Source: Heterobilharzia americana (lineage: Eukaryota; Platyhelminthes; Trematoda; Strigeidida; Schistosomatidae). From it: a stretch of DNA of 64,000 nucleotides. Every line of letters begins with the position of its first letter. The stretch's first letter is position 1. Positions 21,330 to 33,500 of the stretch are shown here, one piece after another. The stretch covers positions 41,697,491 to 41,761,490 of the forward strand of contig OX104130.1 in NCBI GenBank assembly GCA_944470555.2. Reading direction: 5' to 3'. A program made the translations under genes and the position numbers. The notes below the pieces were generated by a model. It had not been told where the DNA came from. It worked only from the letters and a program-made list of their open reading frames with translations, and did not search any database.

Positions 21330-22270
21330 ATGTTTGTCAAGCTGAGCTCGGGATGGTCTTTTTCGTGGAGCTTTCTCAGGTTTATCAGGCGCATACATAC
21401 GCGTTTTCGCTGTCCAAGCACGCGCTCCAGAAGGAGCGGCAGTCTTCCAGGGTCAAGTGATACCTACACGTGTCCACTGTTGAGACTGATAGACACGTCA
21501 GACAGTTTGATTTCCGTGTTGACCAGAAATAGATGGCTGCTTGAACATACTTGCAGCAGGCGATCTCCGTTATCTTTTCCTTCGGCTGGTATGACGATAG
21601 TACCACCTAAGTGCCTTTCTATCTGACCTAACTTACCCAATTGTGCATTGAAATCATCTACTACGATAACCGCATCTACATGTCCAGTCTTCGGTAGGAG
21701 GCATCAATGGACGCGCAACTAGAGATTGCAAAGAGACAACGATGAGTATCGCCACACCTCCAGGACCTTACTGTCATTCAATTAAACAACAACTGTCAAC
21801 CGGGGTGCAGTCGAGCAGCGCACTTGCTGCCAAAGCACCTAATGCTATGCCCGCACGTGCAAGACCCGAGAACTAGCTATCGAACCTCTAAAGACTCGAA
21901 GGGTGAATTTTGCGGATTCACTATGTTGACCGAATGGGGTTAAGTGAACAACCGCACTTGGGTCTTGTATGTATGTCTCATAAAAACAGCACACGTCCAT
22001 AGCCCGAGATGCTAGAGTTTTGGGCTAGCAAAGCTTGTTGGCCGATGCGGTGAAGGGTCTGGATGTGGAAGGTGATCTGAGGGGACTTGAGTTCTGACAG
22101 AGTTGTGAGGGCGTCGACAGATCCAAGCTGCCCACAAAGTGGATGCCTGGTTCTTCTTGAGGTACCTGACAACAGGTTAGTGCGCGACTTCAGAGCGTAA
22201 GGGACATCTGCTTGAGACCGGCCACACATGGCCTCTTTAGAATTTTGAGATTTTAGTTCGCAACTGTCGG
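21330..22270 (-). mobile_element. RTE family A 5' region and endonuclease relic, copy 2
   Basis: On the minus strand near 21560-21680 the frame reads I-V-V-D-D-F-N-A-Q-L-G-K-L and then D-N-G-D-R-L-L-Q-V, the endonuclease signature (normally G-D-F-N-A). The 5' untranslated-like part (around 22100-22270, C-G-Q-L-G-S-V-D) matches 32980-33010. Not functional: catalytic-region change and many stops. Confidence 0.7.
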
Positions 22271-22401
22271 TCAAGAATAGTAGTCAAGTATAGGAATAAA
22301 TCTGTCTTCATCCAAAGCATTAACAGAAATCAACTAGTACCACATAACACACAGGGCATATGAACAAGTTGTAGAAAAACGGTATAACAGAAGTACAATA
22401 A

Positions 22402-22407
22402 TTTATT
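22402..22407 (-). terminator. Poly(A) signal of NXT gene
   Basis: AATAAA on the minus strand (tttatt on plus), 68 bases past the NXT stop codon; a good distance for a short 3' UTR. Confidence 0.6.
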
Positions 22408-22474
22408 TTTTTCTCAAATCATAAAGCAATATATAAAAATATTTTCTTAAGTATTTGCGTTTGCCTCACTACTT

Positions 22475-22632
22475 TTAATCAATGAAGCGAAAAGTAACCG
22501 ACTGTACTCTCCACAAATTTGATTCTTGAGTTAGAAAGAATGTTTCAGAGAATATATGAATGGGATGTTGGTCAAATTTAATTGTGCCGAAAACATTGAC
22601 TAAAACCAACAGTCGGTCACCACTCAGACTTT
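22475..22632 (-). CDS. NXT1: NXT exon 2 (C-terminal half of NTF2 fold)
   Basis: Acceptor tttacag precedes 22632. The split codon joins to C-Q-P-V-H from exon 1, then S-L-S-G-D-R-L-L-V-L-V-N-V-F-G-T-I-K-F. Ends R-F-I-D and a stop at 22475-22477. Confidence 0.92.
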
Positions 22633-25600
22633 CTGTAAATAGAAATAAAGCAAAACAGAGTACTTTGAAAAACAAACTAAAAGCATAAAGAATTTACAAA
22701 ATATTCCAACACCAAGTCTTGTTCACTTCTGTCATAGACATACTTATGGAGGTCTCCTTTTCTTCCCCTGACTTTTACAGAAGTTCATCTTATCACAGGA
22801 GAATCCTTAGTAGATCTTAATTACACAGATGACATAGTACTTTTAGGTAAAGACCCTGAGACTGTTCACAATGCGTCCCTCCACACCCCAAATGCAAATT
22901 GTTGCCCAGCAATTGGTCTTCAGTGGTGCGCTACATAACGGTAGGGAGTGAAGTGGTCGGGCGCATCGACCAAATCAAACATCTGGGAAGTTTGACCAAC
23001 CCTGATGGGCCAGTGACCGACGAAATTTCTGAACGGATACAAAGGGTTTACTTGGATTTTGAAATCTTGTCAGATTTATCGTACCGTGGTGATATCTGAT
23101 TGTCCACTAAGTGTCGAGTGTAGTGCTCCGTAGTTCCCTCTGGTTTACTACGTGGATGTGAAACGCCGCCACTAAAGGTAGAGGATATAAGAAGGCTTCC
23201 GATGTTCGATCACAGTAACATAGGGTGTGCGTCGTAGTCTCACTATGTCAGTAACGCAGAAGTCAGGTGTATGGTTTGCGGGAGAAGAGGAAAGTCAGTT
23301 GGTGAGGTTGTAAAACTTCACTGGCTCAGGTGGCTGGGACGCGTTATATACGCCTATTCACCATCTGGCTTCTCGTACGATGTTGGTTGAAGTAGGTTTA
23401 GGCTGGAAATGAGTTAAGGGTGGCCAAATTAAAACACAGCATCAGTACATGAAATCTTGAACTGTTGATGTCAGCTGAGTTGGAAATGCAGACTTTCCAG
23501 GTGGGGCTGTCCTGACAATATAGCTAAGTGGCTGAAGAATCTAGGTGACAACATTATATTAACTCTGAAGCTATCTTACTAGCGGAGATGTATTCACATT
23601 AATTGTGATACTAAATTCAACAAATTCTTATTACTTCATATTATGTTATCACGACTTTTCATCACTTTCGTTTGCTTTCTTCCCTATTTCTGTATAGGAC
23701 CCAGTAGTTTTCCATCTGAGGTTTTCAAGGATGGAGTTAGGAGATGCTAACTGAAGTGACGCAGGAACTAGGTAGTGCACGGTAATTAGTGGTAGTGCTG
23801 TCAAACTAGTGTACTTGGTCGATCACCCCAGTCTACAAGATGTGAGAGAAATGTCCCTGTGACAAACACAGGAGAATTACTTTGACCAATATTGTACCCA
23901 AGATTTTAGGACCCATAGTTATGCGATGCCTAACTGGAGCTTGAGAAGAGCAAACTCGAGAAAACCAGGTAAGTTTCAGACCTGTACAAGGGTGTATCCG
24001 TCATATTTTCACTCTCCGACAGGTCACGGTGTACAGACATACTTACCGGCGATCGACGTCTGTCATGTTTCTTGGACAGAAGGCACCATTTGACTCTGTC
24101 GACCGTGAGGTGTTGTGGCGGTATTCTACTGTAAAAGGAGTCCTAGGCACGTATGTAACGCTGATTGAAGCTTGGCTTGAACTCACACAGCCGCGTACGG
24201 GATTATAGAAAGTTTAGTCAGAATCGACGACAACTAGTGGCGTTCGCCAAGGATCCTTGCTTTGACCGCTCCTATTTAACTTCATCATTCACTTAATAAT
24301 GGATACAACCTTGGGTACGTTTGACTTCACAGGGATTGACGTACTACCTTGACTTAGCAGACGAAATTGTCTTGTCAGGTGAAAATCATGACAAAATGCA
24401 GGGTCCTCTTAACGAGTTGAGCAGAAACCTGAGTATATTTGGCTAGCATACGTTTCGCAGACACCTGTCAAATGTAAGATGATGTTCCAAAATGGGTCTA
24501 CTGCAAGTACTCCCAGTTAAATGATAAGGAGTGTAGTGGGATGTGTCAACTACTTCACTTACTTGAGCACTTTCATCAGCACGAACGGGCTGGTTGCTGA
24601 CGGAGTCTCAGCTCGGATACATAAGGCTTATTTGGCATTTGCCAACTTGCATCATCTGTAACGCCGACTTGTCAGATATCCGACTATCTATCAAAAGACG
24701 AGTATACTGGGCTGCATTTCGTTCTACCCTGTTATACGGCTGAGACAAGGACGCTGAAAGTGGAAGACACGACTGGGTTACTGGGTTTCGATCACAAAAG
24801 TCTTCGTAGCATTGCTTGCGTTTGGTGAAATCACGTGTGAGCAATGCTGAGGTCAGGCGAAGGATACTAGGCAAGAAAGGCAAGTTGATTGATGAGGTTG
24901 TGAACTTCCATCAGCTGAGTTGGCTTAAACATCAGTTGTGTATGCCGATCCAGTGCCTACCTTGACGCAATATGGTAGGGGAAGGAAGCCACGTTAGGTT
25001 GGAAGAGAGTTCAGAGCGGCCAGAACAAGACCTGGCATTAGTCCCTGCAGTTCTTAATTGTTGGTTTAAGCTATATAGGGAGATGTTGGCTGCCAATCTC
25101 GGGTCCCTGATATGAAAGGAATCAGGGGTTGAGGACTCTTGATGACATGGCTGAAAACAGGTCACAATGGCGCAGGTGTATTCACTGTTTGACGTCTTCT
25201 GAAGCTTGAATATTCGAACTAACCATTGTATTCAAACTGCTTACTCTCTTACACAACTTTGTCTACTTTCATATCACTCTTATTCTATCAACCTATGAAA
25301 GGTGGCAACGTGAACCGATGCTCGTGTGTGCGAAGTTCTACATTGGTTTTGTCTGGGTGTCTATTTCTGTAACTTGCGTCTCGGTACCATCTGACTTGAC
25401 ATGCTGATGTGAAGTATGGAAACTCGGGCTATTACATAGTAATGCAAGGTTCCAGTCTGATCTCAATGGACTTCTAGTTAAGTGTAATGTTAATTTCAAG
25501 TTATCAGAATTATTTTTACGCATGATTCGAAAAGAACAGTGGCGACTTGAATTTTCGAAAAGCAATTACATTTCCCAATAAAAGTATTGGAATTCATTCA

Positions 25601-25916
25601 AGTACTTCAACAAGGAATTTAATATGACCAAGAAACACCGAGACTTTTTACCGTTTTTTCAATGCAGAAGAGGGAAGAATTGACCGGACAGAGTTTTATG
25701 ATATAGAACTTCAATGGAGTTCAACTAACTAGTAAAGTGATACTTGTTTACAGTACTTTAAGTTGTGACAATTAAAGTACGGGATGTATTTTGCATAATG
25801 ATTTAAATCAGTTCCAATCCTTATCAAAGAACAATACTGCATCCGAAATAACTCAGAACAAATAATTCGTGTTTTTAAATTTCATTTTTAAGCACCAACT
25901 TAGTTCCACTCGGGCG

Positions 25917-26012
<96 letters not shown>

Positions 26013-26316
26013 CAAATACTTATTACATGCTGTATGTTTAAAATATGAACTCACTATGTACTGGTTGGCAAGATAATGAATGTAAGTTACATGTACTATC
26101 TGGTAGTTTGGAAAAAAATTCGACAACAGCTTGCTGACCATCAACACGATTTCCGTTCCACAGAAGAACAACATTATCCATGAAAAATCCAGGTAAATCA
26201 GGTCTATTCGATTTGTCGAAAGCACGATAGTAGAGAGCGCTGAACTTTTCTCCCGCTTCCGAGGCTATTTTCCACAACTCTTCATCATTACTGTCAACCC
26301 TTGCAGTCTGGGTCAT
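22475..26316 (-). CDS. NXT1: NTF2-related export protein (NXT1/p15-like), complete
   Basis: Cofactor that pairs with the NXF1/TAP receptor to carry mRNA through the nuclear pore. Two exons, 26316-26055 and 22632-22475, join in phase 1 to give 139 residues plus stop, against 140 for human NXT1. Motifs: F-S-A-L-Y-Y in the first helix region, V-V-L-L-W-N-G-N, V-E-F-F-S-K-L-P, C-Q-P-V-H at the junction, then V-L-V-N-V-F-G-T-I-K-F and F-I-L-like F-F-L-T-Q-E, all in the order of NTF2-fold proteins. The ATG sits just after a tttctag, so a 5' UTR intron is possible. The 3.4-kb intron is mostly retrotransposon DNA. The gene is convergent with the NSD-like gene. Confident family call; orthology to NXT1 versus NXT2 was not resolved. 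Confidence 0.93.
22731..23309 (+). repeat. Right arm of 579-bp inverted duplication (RTE family A)
   Basis: Lies inside the NXT intron, starting 98 bp from the exon 2 acceptor. The plus orientation is the sense of the element. It carries the same 66-codon frame as the left arm. Upstream of 22731 the element stops at once; downstream it continues normally. Confidence 0.9.
23310..23530 (+). mobile_element. RTE family A 3' continuation of the right arm
   Basis: Follows the arm without a break (ggctcaggtggctgggacgc, then ggttgaagtaggtttaggct), aligning with 27560-27680. Degraded and without the simple-repeat tail seen in other copies. Confidence 0.65.
23690..25480 (+). mobile_element. RTE-like (family A) element, reverse transcriptase to 3' end
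   Basis: Plus-oriented copy in the NXT intron, opposite to the gene. It begins at the RT start (S-F-P-S-E-V-F-K-D-G), passes relics of the RT core near 24060-24300 (gacagaaggcaccatttgac, ggcgttcgccaaggatcctt) and the region homologous to 27180-27700, and ends near 25480 with a diverged 3' terminus (gtaatgcaaggttccagtct). Many stops. Confidence 0.75.
25918..26010. repeat. (TA)n microsatellite
   Basis: About 45 TA units with one small interruption at the left, 45 bp inside the NXT intron from exon 1. Nearest to a splice donor of the three TA tracts in the window. Confidence 0.97.
26055..26316 (-). CDS. NXT1: NXT exon 1 (N-terminal half of NTF2 fold)
   Basis: Starts M-T-Q-T-A-R-V-D at 26316 and ends in Q-P-V-H plus one base at the donor gtgagt (26054). 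The reading frame runs past the donor to a stop at 26038, but the splice to 22632 restores the expected protein. Confidence 0.93.
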
Positions 26317-27142
26317 CTAGAAATATGAAATTAATTTGACTTAGAACGATAGTTAAATTGTCAAATTTTAGGCGTACAACCTAATTCACGATTTAATCAA
26401 TTTCTGATAAGCTACAAGTAACTGCCATTGTTATTGACAAGGGTACCCTCTAATAGCAGTTATGTTATGTTAGTTAGTTATGTAAACTTCTGGATTTCCA
26501 CGAAGTCGCGAAACGTCAGAAATTTATTTTCCTACTTCATTGGGATTTTACAAAATATAAACTGGTTAGTTTCGAGAGTACAATTATCATGTTGAAATGA
26601 AATATAAACAACCTTTAATACATAAGAATCCTAGAGAATATTAGTTTAACAAAGTTACGCGTATGCATGGGATACGAAAAGCTGGTAGTGCGAGCTCATG
26701 CATCTTTTATAGATGTTGGTAACAGAGATATTTCAAACTTTAGTGGCTGCTTTGCAACAAAAGAAACACTCTGTACCATCATAACAGTACAAATCTGTGA
26801 AGGAACTATGAAATTAGAAACAACTCTATTTTTAGGATGAATCAGCGACTGATTGCTTACACATGCATGGAAATGATAAACTTCAGCAGTCATGATCAAC
26901 ATGGGACGGGTACTACTCTATAACTGAAGTTGACACACTTCAACTCATCAAATCAAGATAGAAGACACTCAGATGATATGGAAAGATGAGGAAAAGAGTG
27001 ATCAAAGTAGTGCAGTATGAAAAGAGGAAAATAGGGTATGACAATAATGAAATTCGATATGACGATTAAGGAGAAGACAACATATGGAAGCATCTGCAAC
27101 GTTGAGATCGATCCCGAGCAATATCACCTGATCTGTGAAACC
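26317..27142. other. Upstream of NXT, no further gene seen
   Basis: AT-rich DNA that should contain the NXT promoter and any 5' UTR exon. No promoter motif is distinctive enough to call. Confidence 0.5.
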
Positions 27143-28045
27143 ACCCATTTCGGTACCGCGGTTAACAATAGAGAGTGAAGTGGTTGAGTGTGTTGACCAC
27201 TTCACTTACCTGGGAAGTAGGATCAACCCTGGTGGGTTAGTTGCCGATGAGATTTCTGCACGGATACAAAAGGCCCGATTGGCTTTTGCCAATTTGCGCC
27301 ACCTATGGCGCCGCCGTGATATTCGTGTGTCTATTAAGGGTCGCGTGTACTGCACAGCAGTCTGGTCTGTTCTACTATATGGCTGTGAAACATGGCCACT
27401 GAAAGTGGAGGATACAAAAAGGCTTCAGGTGTTTGATCACCGTTGCCTTCGTAATATAGGACGTATTCCGTGGTGTCACCATGTGAGTAATGCAGAAGTC
27501 AGGTCTAGAGTTTTAGGGAGAAGAGGTAAGTCAGTTGACGAGGTTATGAACCTTCATCGACTGAGATGGTTGGGACACGTACTACGTATGCCTAGTCACC
27601 GATTGCCTCGTCACACAATGTTGGCTGAGGTGGGTCCAGGCTGGAAAAAGGCCCGAGGTGGCCAGACTAAAACATGGCACCAATGTATGAAGTCTCTGAC
27701 TGTTGGTTTAAGCAATGTAGGACGATGCAGACTAGGTGGTTGGGGTCCACGGACAAGAGGAACCAGTGGTTGGAGACCCTAGGTGATATGGCTCAGAACC
27801 GAAGTCAGTGGCGCAGATGTATACACACATTATCCTCATCTTAACAATGCTATACCGAATCTCACCATTTTGTCACTCCTCCTTTTCTTTTCGTACTTTA
27901 TATTTCTTTTGACTGCATTCACTTATCTTCATCCTTCACCTCACTACCTTTTTACTTGATGTGCTGATATGAGGTGTGGCAACTCGGACCGTTACGCAGT
28001 AATGCCTGGTCCTATGTTGATAATGATGATGATGACCCATTTCGG
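27143..28045 (+). mobile_element. Young 5'-truncated RTE (family A) copy with 11-bp target duplication
   Basis: ACCCATTTCGG at 27143-27153 recurs at 28035-28045, directly after the GAT-rich tail. Between them the element holds an uninterrupted frame to 27782 encoding the C-terminal part of the reverse transcriptase: F-T-Y-L-G-S-R-I-N-P-G-G, L-L-Y-G-C-E-T-W-P, R-L-R-W-L-G-H-V-L-R-M. The N-terminal endonuclease and catalytic RT core are absent, so it cannot move by itself. The open frame marks it as far younger than the other family A copies here. Confidence 0.85.
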
Positions 28046-28273
28046 CAGTCGGGAAGTCTAAGTCTACCCACACGGCTCAGATGGAAAGTCAGAGAATTCA
28101 TGCTTTAGTTATGCTACTGCTAGTCTCCTTCCAGCCTAATCCTATTTCAGCTTATACTGAATGATACAGGTAAAACGGATTCTGGTGACGTATAGGAATA
28201 CTCTTCACCTCAGTTACATCAGTGGGAAGGGAAAATTTGAATAAAGGATATTAAGTAACCAGAATCCTTAAAT

Positions 28274-28495
28274 ATATTTGGCCCATTATTATTATTTTTC
28301 CCTTGGGTTCCTAGTGGAACATAGAGGTTCATTAGCATACCTCCAGTGCACTCTGTTCTCTGCAGTCTTTTGAACCTCGCTCCACGACTGCCCAGAAGCT
28401 TTCATTTTGTCCTCATATGATCTCCTCCATATCATCCTCGGACTCCCAACTCGTCGTTTCCCCTTTGGATTTCACTGGAGAGATATTTATCCCAT
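28274..28495 (-). mobile_element. RTE-like (family B) 3'-end fragment
   Basis: Minus-oriented, from the TTATTATT tail at about 28286 through cccttgggttcctagtggaa to 28482. It matches 58060-58260 (cctcggactcccaactcgtc versus ctcggacgtccaactcgtcg). Possible diverged target duplication atatttggcccat (28274) / atatttatcccat (28483), 11 of 13 bases equal. Confidence 0.8.
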
Positions 28496-29960
28496 ACAAA
28501 TCATTAAGTGAACAGAGAACTCAGGAAAAAGATGACTAAAGAACCGTTGATCATACCGGCAATTTACAACTTACTAGAGTCAATAAGCCAAACCTCTAGG
28601 GGATAACGTTCTATCGAGATTGCAGATATATCTCGACTTTGACTACCGACAAATCATTGTCATTTACATTAATATTCAGTTAGACTGATCGATGAGATTC
28701 AATTACAGCCTGAAAGGAATGAAATTAAAAACCCTATTCGCATCACTAAATCAGAATCTTAAACAAGGTTGGTGCGCTAACCCAACAATTAAATGGAGAT
28801 TAAAAATTGTTACACAAAATTAGAAAAAGTAGGCAAGATGGAAGTTTACGAAATAAATTGATCTTACAGTTATCAGTCTAAATATATGAGGAAGATGAAG
28901 TGACTAGGAACATATCAATCGTTCATAAACAGTGGTGACATCGGCGAAAGCGAACGACTGGTGGTGGTAGAATAGTAATTTGCCCTATCACAGGTAGCTA
29001 ATACGTTTTAAGTATGCACTAAGACCAATCGGAAATGAATATGCTCTGGAAATGGCAAGTGTATACATTACAGACATACATGGTAAAATATAGAATGTAG
29101 ACATCTATATGCAACAACTGACTAAAGGATAAACGACCTGAGAAATAGAAACTTGAGAAAATACCAACTTACCTCAGAAAATCGATGCAAAATACAGAGG
29201 GTTATGGGAAGTAATGTTCAGTTTCAAATCTTTCCTTCTAAAATACGAAGTAAAGTATAAAAAAAAGATAATCATCATGCTTTTAAAATTCCAAGTAGAG
29301 CGCAATCTCAGATGCGGAACGTAGAAAGAACTTGATAAATTTTAATTAGAAGAAAATGTAGGTCAAAGATTTCGAACACAAAGTCTTATTAATTACGTCA
29401 AATATACCTTAATTAGTTTCAATCTGTGTTAACTAGTAATAGATAAAAAGAGTATGTGCCATTCAATTTTGAATACTGAAGCGCTATAGAATCAGGGGAA
29501 CTATTTGTCCTATTAATTCTAAAACACTGAAAAGACAAAATAACTTCGTTAAAATTTAAAAATCTATATGGAATAGACTGGTAACATAAGCGAGATAAAC
29601 GTATAACGCTACGTATGTTAGGAAGTATTAAACTCAGGAATAAGGAATAAATTATGAACCATCTATTCCGTAAGGTTAGCACTATCATCTCGCCCCCTAA
29701 ACAGCTATAAGCGAGATAGGATTTGAACCCGTGACCAAACATCTTCAGAATCAAAGGCATACGACACTGTGATGCAGATAATCATCATACATAGCATTAA
29801 GCAGTTACCTACAGATATTGAATCAAATTATTCAATGTAAGATGGACAATAATTAGAGATAACTAGTCGCTCTAAATCTGTTTACCATCTTCTTACTTCA
29901 ACAGGAATAGAAAACGGTGAGATAAGAAAAAAAAATTGATAGAAAATAGACAGATCACAA
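28496..29960. other. Intergenic between NXT and TMED, no gene seen
   Basis: AT-rich, no supported coding frame. At 29690-29760 (minus) a B-box-like gggttcaaatcc suggests an old tRNA-derived SINE, but no matching A box is clear. Confidence 0.5.
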
Positions 29961-30000
29961 TTATGAATGAAAACAAAACAGGAAATGAATGGTCATAATC

Positions 30001-30006
30001 TTTATT
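30001..30006 (-). terminator. Poly(A) signal of TMED gene
   Basis: AATAAA on the minus strand about 265 bases past the TMED stop codon at 30272-30274. Confidence 0.55.
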
Positions 30007-30271
30007 ACAAAGCAATCACGTTTGTAAAAATAGCAACTGGAAAAAAAAAGTACAGTTGTCAACCAAAATAAACGCAAACTACACAAAAAGAGAACCGTAT
30101 ATAGCGGATATTTGTGGATAGTATAAGAAAAATTCGAGATGACATGCGTATACATTCGAATATACAAAAGAACAAATGCATTATGAAAGTCGGATGCTGA
30201 AGAAATCCTACTGAAGTCAAAAAAAGCACAACACTGAAGACTAGAACATGTTACTGGGAAAAAACAATATG

Positions 30272-30532
30272 TTAACAACGAGCGTTCAAGTTCTGAGGCC
30301 TACTTCCAAACCAAATTTTGTAGAAGTAGCTTTGTTGATCAAATAATGAACGAATGAGTCCAACTTGGATAGCTGCCACGGCAACCATAAGGATAACTTG
30401 AAATAAAGAACCTGTTGTTATACGCTCTAAATTTCCTTCCATCAGGGACTTATCTGTGGAGTCGAAATTACTAGAACGCTGTTGCATATGTTCGATGCGT
30501 CGTAAGCGACCAAATATTACATCCAACTGTGC
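30272..30532 (-). CDS. TMED exon 6, coiled coil, transmembrane helix and tail
   Basis: Acceptor attttaag. A-Q-L-D-V-I-F-G-R-L-R-R-I-E-H continues the coiled coil. E-R-I-T-T-G-S-L-F-Q-V-I-L-M-V-A-V-A-A-I starts the transmembrane helix, then Q-V-G-L-I-R-S-L-F leads to a 20-residue tail ending N-L-N-A-R-C. Confidence 0.9.
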   Translation of the reverse strand, partial: AQLDVIFGRLRRIEHMQQRSSNFDSTDKSLMEGNLERITTGSLFQVILMVAVAAIQVGLIRSLFDQQSYFYKIWFGSRPQNLNARC

Positions 30533-33500
30533 CTTAAAATAGAAAAATAAAAGAGTTTCTGAGGTATTTAAAACCTATCTTAACACTCCACCCTAAAAGT
30601 AAGAAAACCTTGTGGCCTGACTGACTTGTACGGCACCACGATTAATTATTTAAGAGAATAAGGGAACTTCAATAACAATTACAGGACATGAAAAGGCATC
30701 GTCTTCAATCAAGTGACACGGGTCAACGCATGACCTGACTTCTCCCTAGTAACAAGTTACCACAACTTACATCTGCACAGAATTTAGCAAAAGGAAGCAC
30801 AAAAAGTTTATAACACCGTTACCATGAAGCGCTAAAAGTCGTAACATAAAGTGGAAAGGATGAGATGAACGAAAATATGTGATGGTACGATCCAAACGAA
30901 GACAGAAAGAGAGTACGTTTGCATCACAATGAGCTACTTTGAGATATACCACTCAGCTGCTATTTCGATTGTCTAACATCAACCGTTTGATACACACGTG
31001 ATGACAAAATGATTACCTATGTAGATGAAGATTTAATAATAAAAAGATGAAATACAAAACACAAATCAAGTAAGGAAATGGGCACATTTTGTGAATGCCG
31101 CCTGAATCTCTGTACGCAAATTGTTGTTAACCGTAAGGCAGTAACTGGAATGCTAGTTTATATACCAATAAACCTGAGAGTCCTATAAACACGAAGAATG
31201 TGGATTCCTCTACACTACCACTTTTATTCACATTGACAAAAGTAAGTGCATACTATGCACTATCATACCTAACACATTTCTAGTTCGAGTCCACGATTCA
31301 CTTCCTTCCTAATTGGTGGTGATAACAAACTTCAAGCTTCATACACTCAGTGTTTTTCTGAGCACCATGTAACTCCATCATATTAGGATCCTAAACTGCT
31401 AACTACTTACAGACTGTCCTGAAAGTGAAAGTTTGAGTTCTTGGGATACTAAGTAACAATATTCCCCAAGCAGCTGTGAACCATCTACAAAAAAATACTT
31501 TCTTTTTCAACAAATGAATGCAGCGATCACAAAGAGACCTTACAGAGACTTTAAGAGTTGAGATGCTATGATAGTACCAGCTAAATATGTGCTTTACAAA
31601 GAGATATGTAAAGAACTTGAAACGTTAAACTCTTACAACTTGCGTTATAAATAATAAGTCATATTTACCGACTCTTGTAGAGACCAAAGGGATATACCAT
31701 TCAATCTAAAATCATTTAAATAGTAGACAACCAAAATGCTGTACTAAGATAAACCATCTGTATCTGCGTTTGAATATGAATACCATAGCTTTCAATAGTT
31801 TCATGAAACAGAAGCTGCATTTCACTTCTCTACTTATCATCGATGCTGAGTTGTTTGAAAGAGTAGAACGCAACTTCCAAAGAAACGGTGACAAGGATGA
31901 TTGATCTTAGTTTCTTTAACTGCATAACTATATGTGATTGCTTGGAAAATCTGTGAACCTAAAAGCGGGAAGTGTGTAGTATATTCAACTTTTTACGCCG
32001 AAAATACTGTACTGATGTCTATTTAAATGCATAATGGGCTGAGTAACCTACCCGAAATTTTGGTCAAAACTTGATACTGTAGGATAAATATGACCAAAAA
32101 AGGACCATCCCAGCTGATTGCGCGCATATCTTATTCTAAATAGCAAAATGAGCTCTTGCATATTTACAAAAGATATGAACCAGATAACTATTTACCACAT
32201 GTCAAATATTCAACCTGGGAATGATCAAATATTAGAAGACAGTAGCTGTGTTCTCACCGTCACAACAAAGCCTTCATACGACCAGTCAACGAAAAAAAGA
32301 GGTATCTAAAGTTGGGTAATAGAGATAAACCTTGCGTACAACTTTGTACAGGGAAATTGACAGTATATAACTTGGTAGGCTCTCCTCATCATTTACTCAG
32401 TTATTACTGATGTACGCGCATGGGACTCAATATGCTTTTTAACTACAACATTCCTATGGTTCTACTTTTGGTGTAATTAACTAGCACGATCATCTTTGAC
32501 GTGGTGATCGGGCTTGGATATCACAATGACCCAACGAGGTATGCTGGTGGAATGCTTGTCCCCTCAAGGTGTTACCGCGTCAGATGTCTTTTGGATAGTG
32601 GTAAGACGAAAAGCAGTTACTGTTGTATTGTAAATTACTACATTATGATGGGGTCTGAGGGTGAAGTCCTATTGCTACTAGCTGGACGGAGTATGACAGT
32701 CATAAGGTGTTTACCTAGGATGACCAGCAGTGACATGCTAATGCTCCCTTCCCAACGGGAAGGGGATTATAAAATATAAAATAATATATAAAACCAAAAT
32801 ATAAAATAACATCCCACCTGCCCCACGGTCTTCCGGCGCCGGTGGTATGGGCCCTCTCTAGCCACCTTTAGAACAAAACCTCAAAACAACATCTCACAAA
32901 ACGCCGTATGACAGGCCTCAGTTGGATATCCCATAGTCTCTTCGGCCACACAAATCTTTCCCTCTATCAGGGTAACCATCTACGATGTGGGCAGCCGAGA
33001 AGTGTAGACCGCCTGCACGCTTCCATTAGTACGCAAAACCCAACCAAACACAACCTTTCCTCTTCAACTCTGTCTCCTCCTTTGACTTCACCTCCTGACA
33101 CTAATATTAGGCCTCGTACGCCTTACCCAGCTCCCCCCTTTGAAACCATTGCCAATGATCGTAGCTATCAAAACCTAATTCCGAATCTCCTAAGACCCCA
33201 CCCCCCCACCACCACCACCATCGATTTCACGGAGGAGCTTCCAACGTCTAGACTCTATGCCAAATTGAACAGCAAGCATCACTCGCCAAAGCCCTGTAAT
33301 CTGTAGCTATGGATGTATGCTGTGTCTCTGAGACACATATACAGGACCCGAGTGCGGTTATTGAATTGACCCCACCTGGCCATAGTAGTGTCCTCAAAAT
33401 TCACCTTAGGACTATCAGGAGAATGAACGGCTAGCTTTCATGGACTGGCTGGTGTGGACACAGCATTGAGTTATGGAGCAAAAAGTGTGCTTCTCAACTG

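Noticed and set aside
25875..26225. 116-codon frame on minus overlapping NXT exon 1
   Set aside because: Mostly the TA tract and a shadow of NXT exon 1 in another frame.
29690..29765. Possible tRNA gene on minus (gggttcaaatcc)
   Set aside because: The T-arm pairs poorly and no A box lies at the right distance; at most an old SINE.
32118..32309. 63-codon plus-strand frame in TMED intron 5
   Set aside because: No motif, no splice context; lies just before the retroelement leader.
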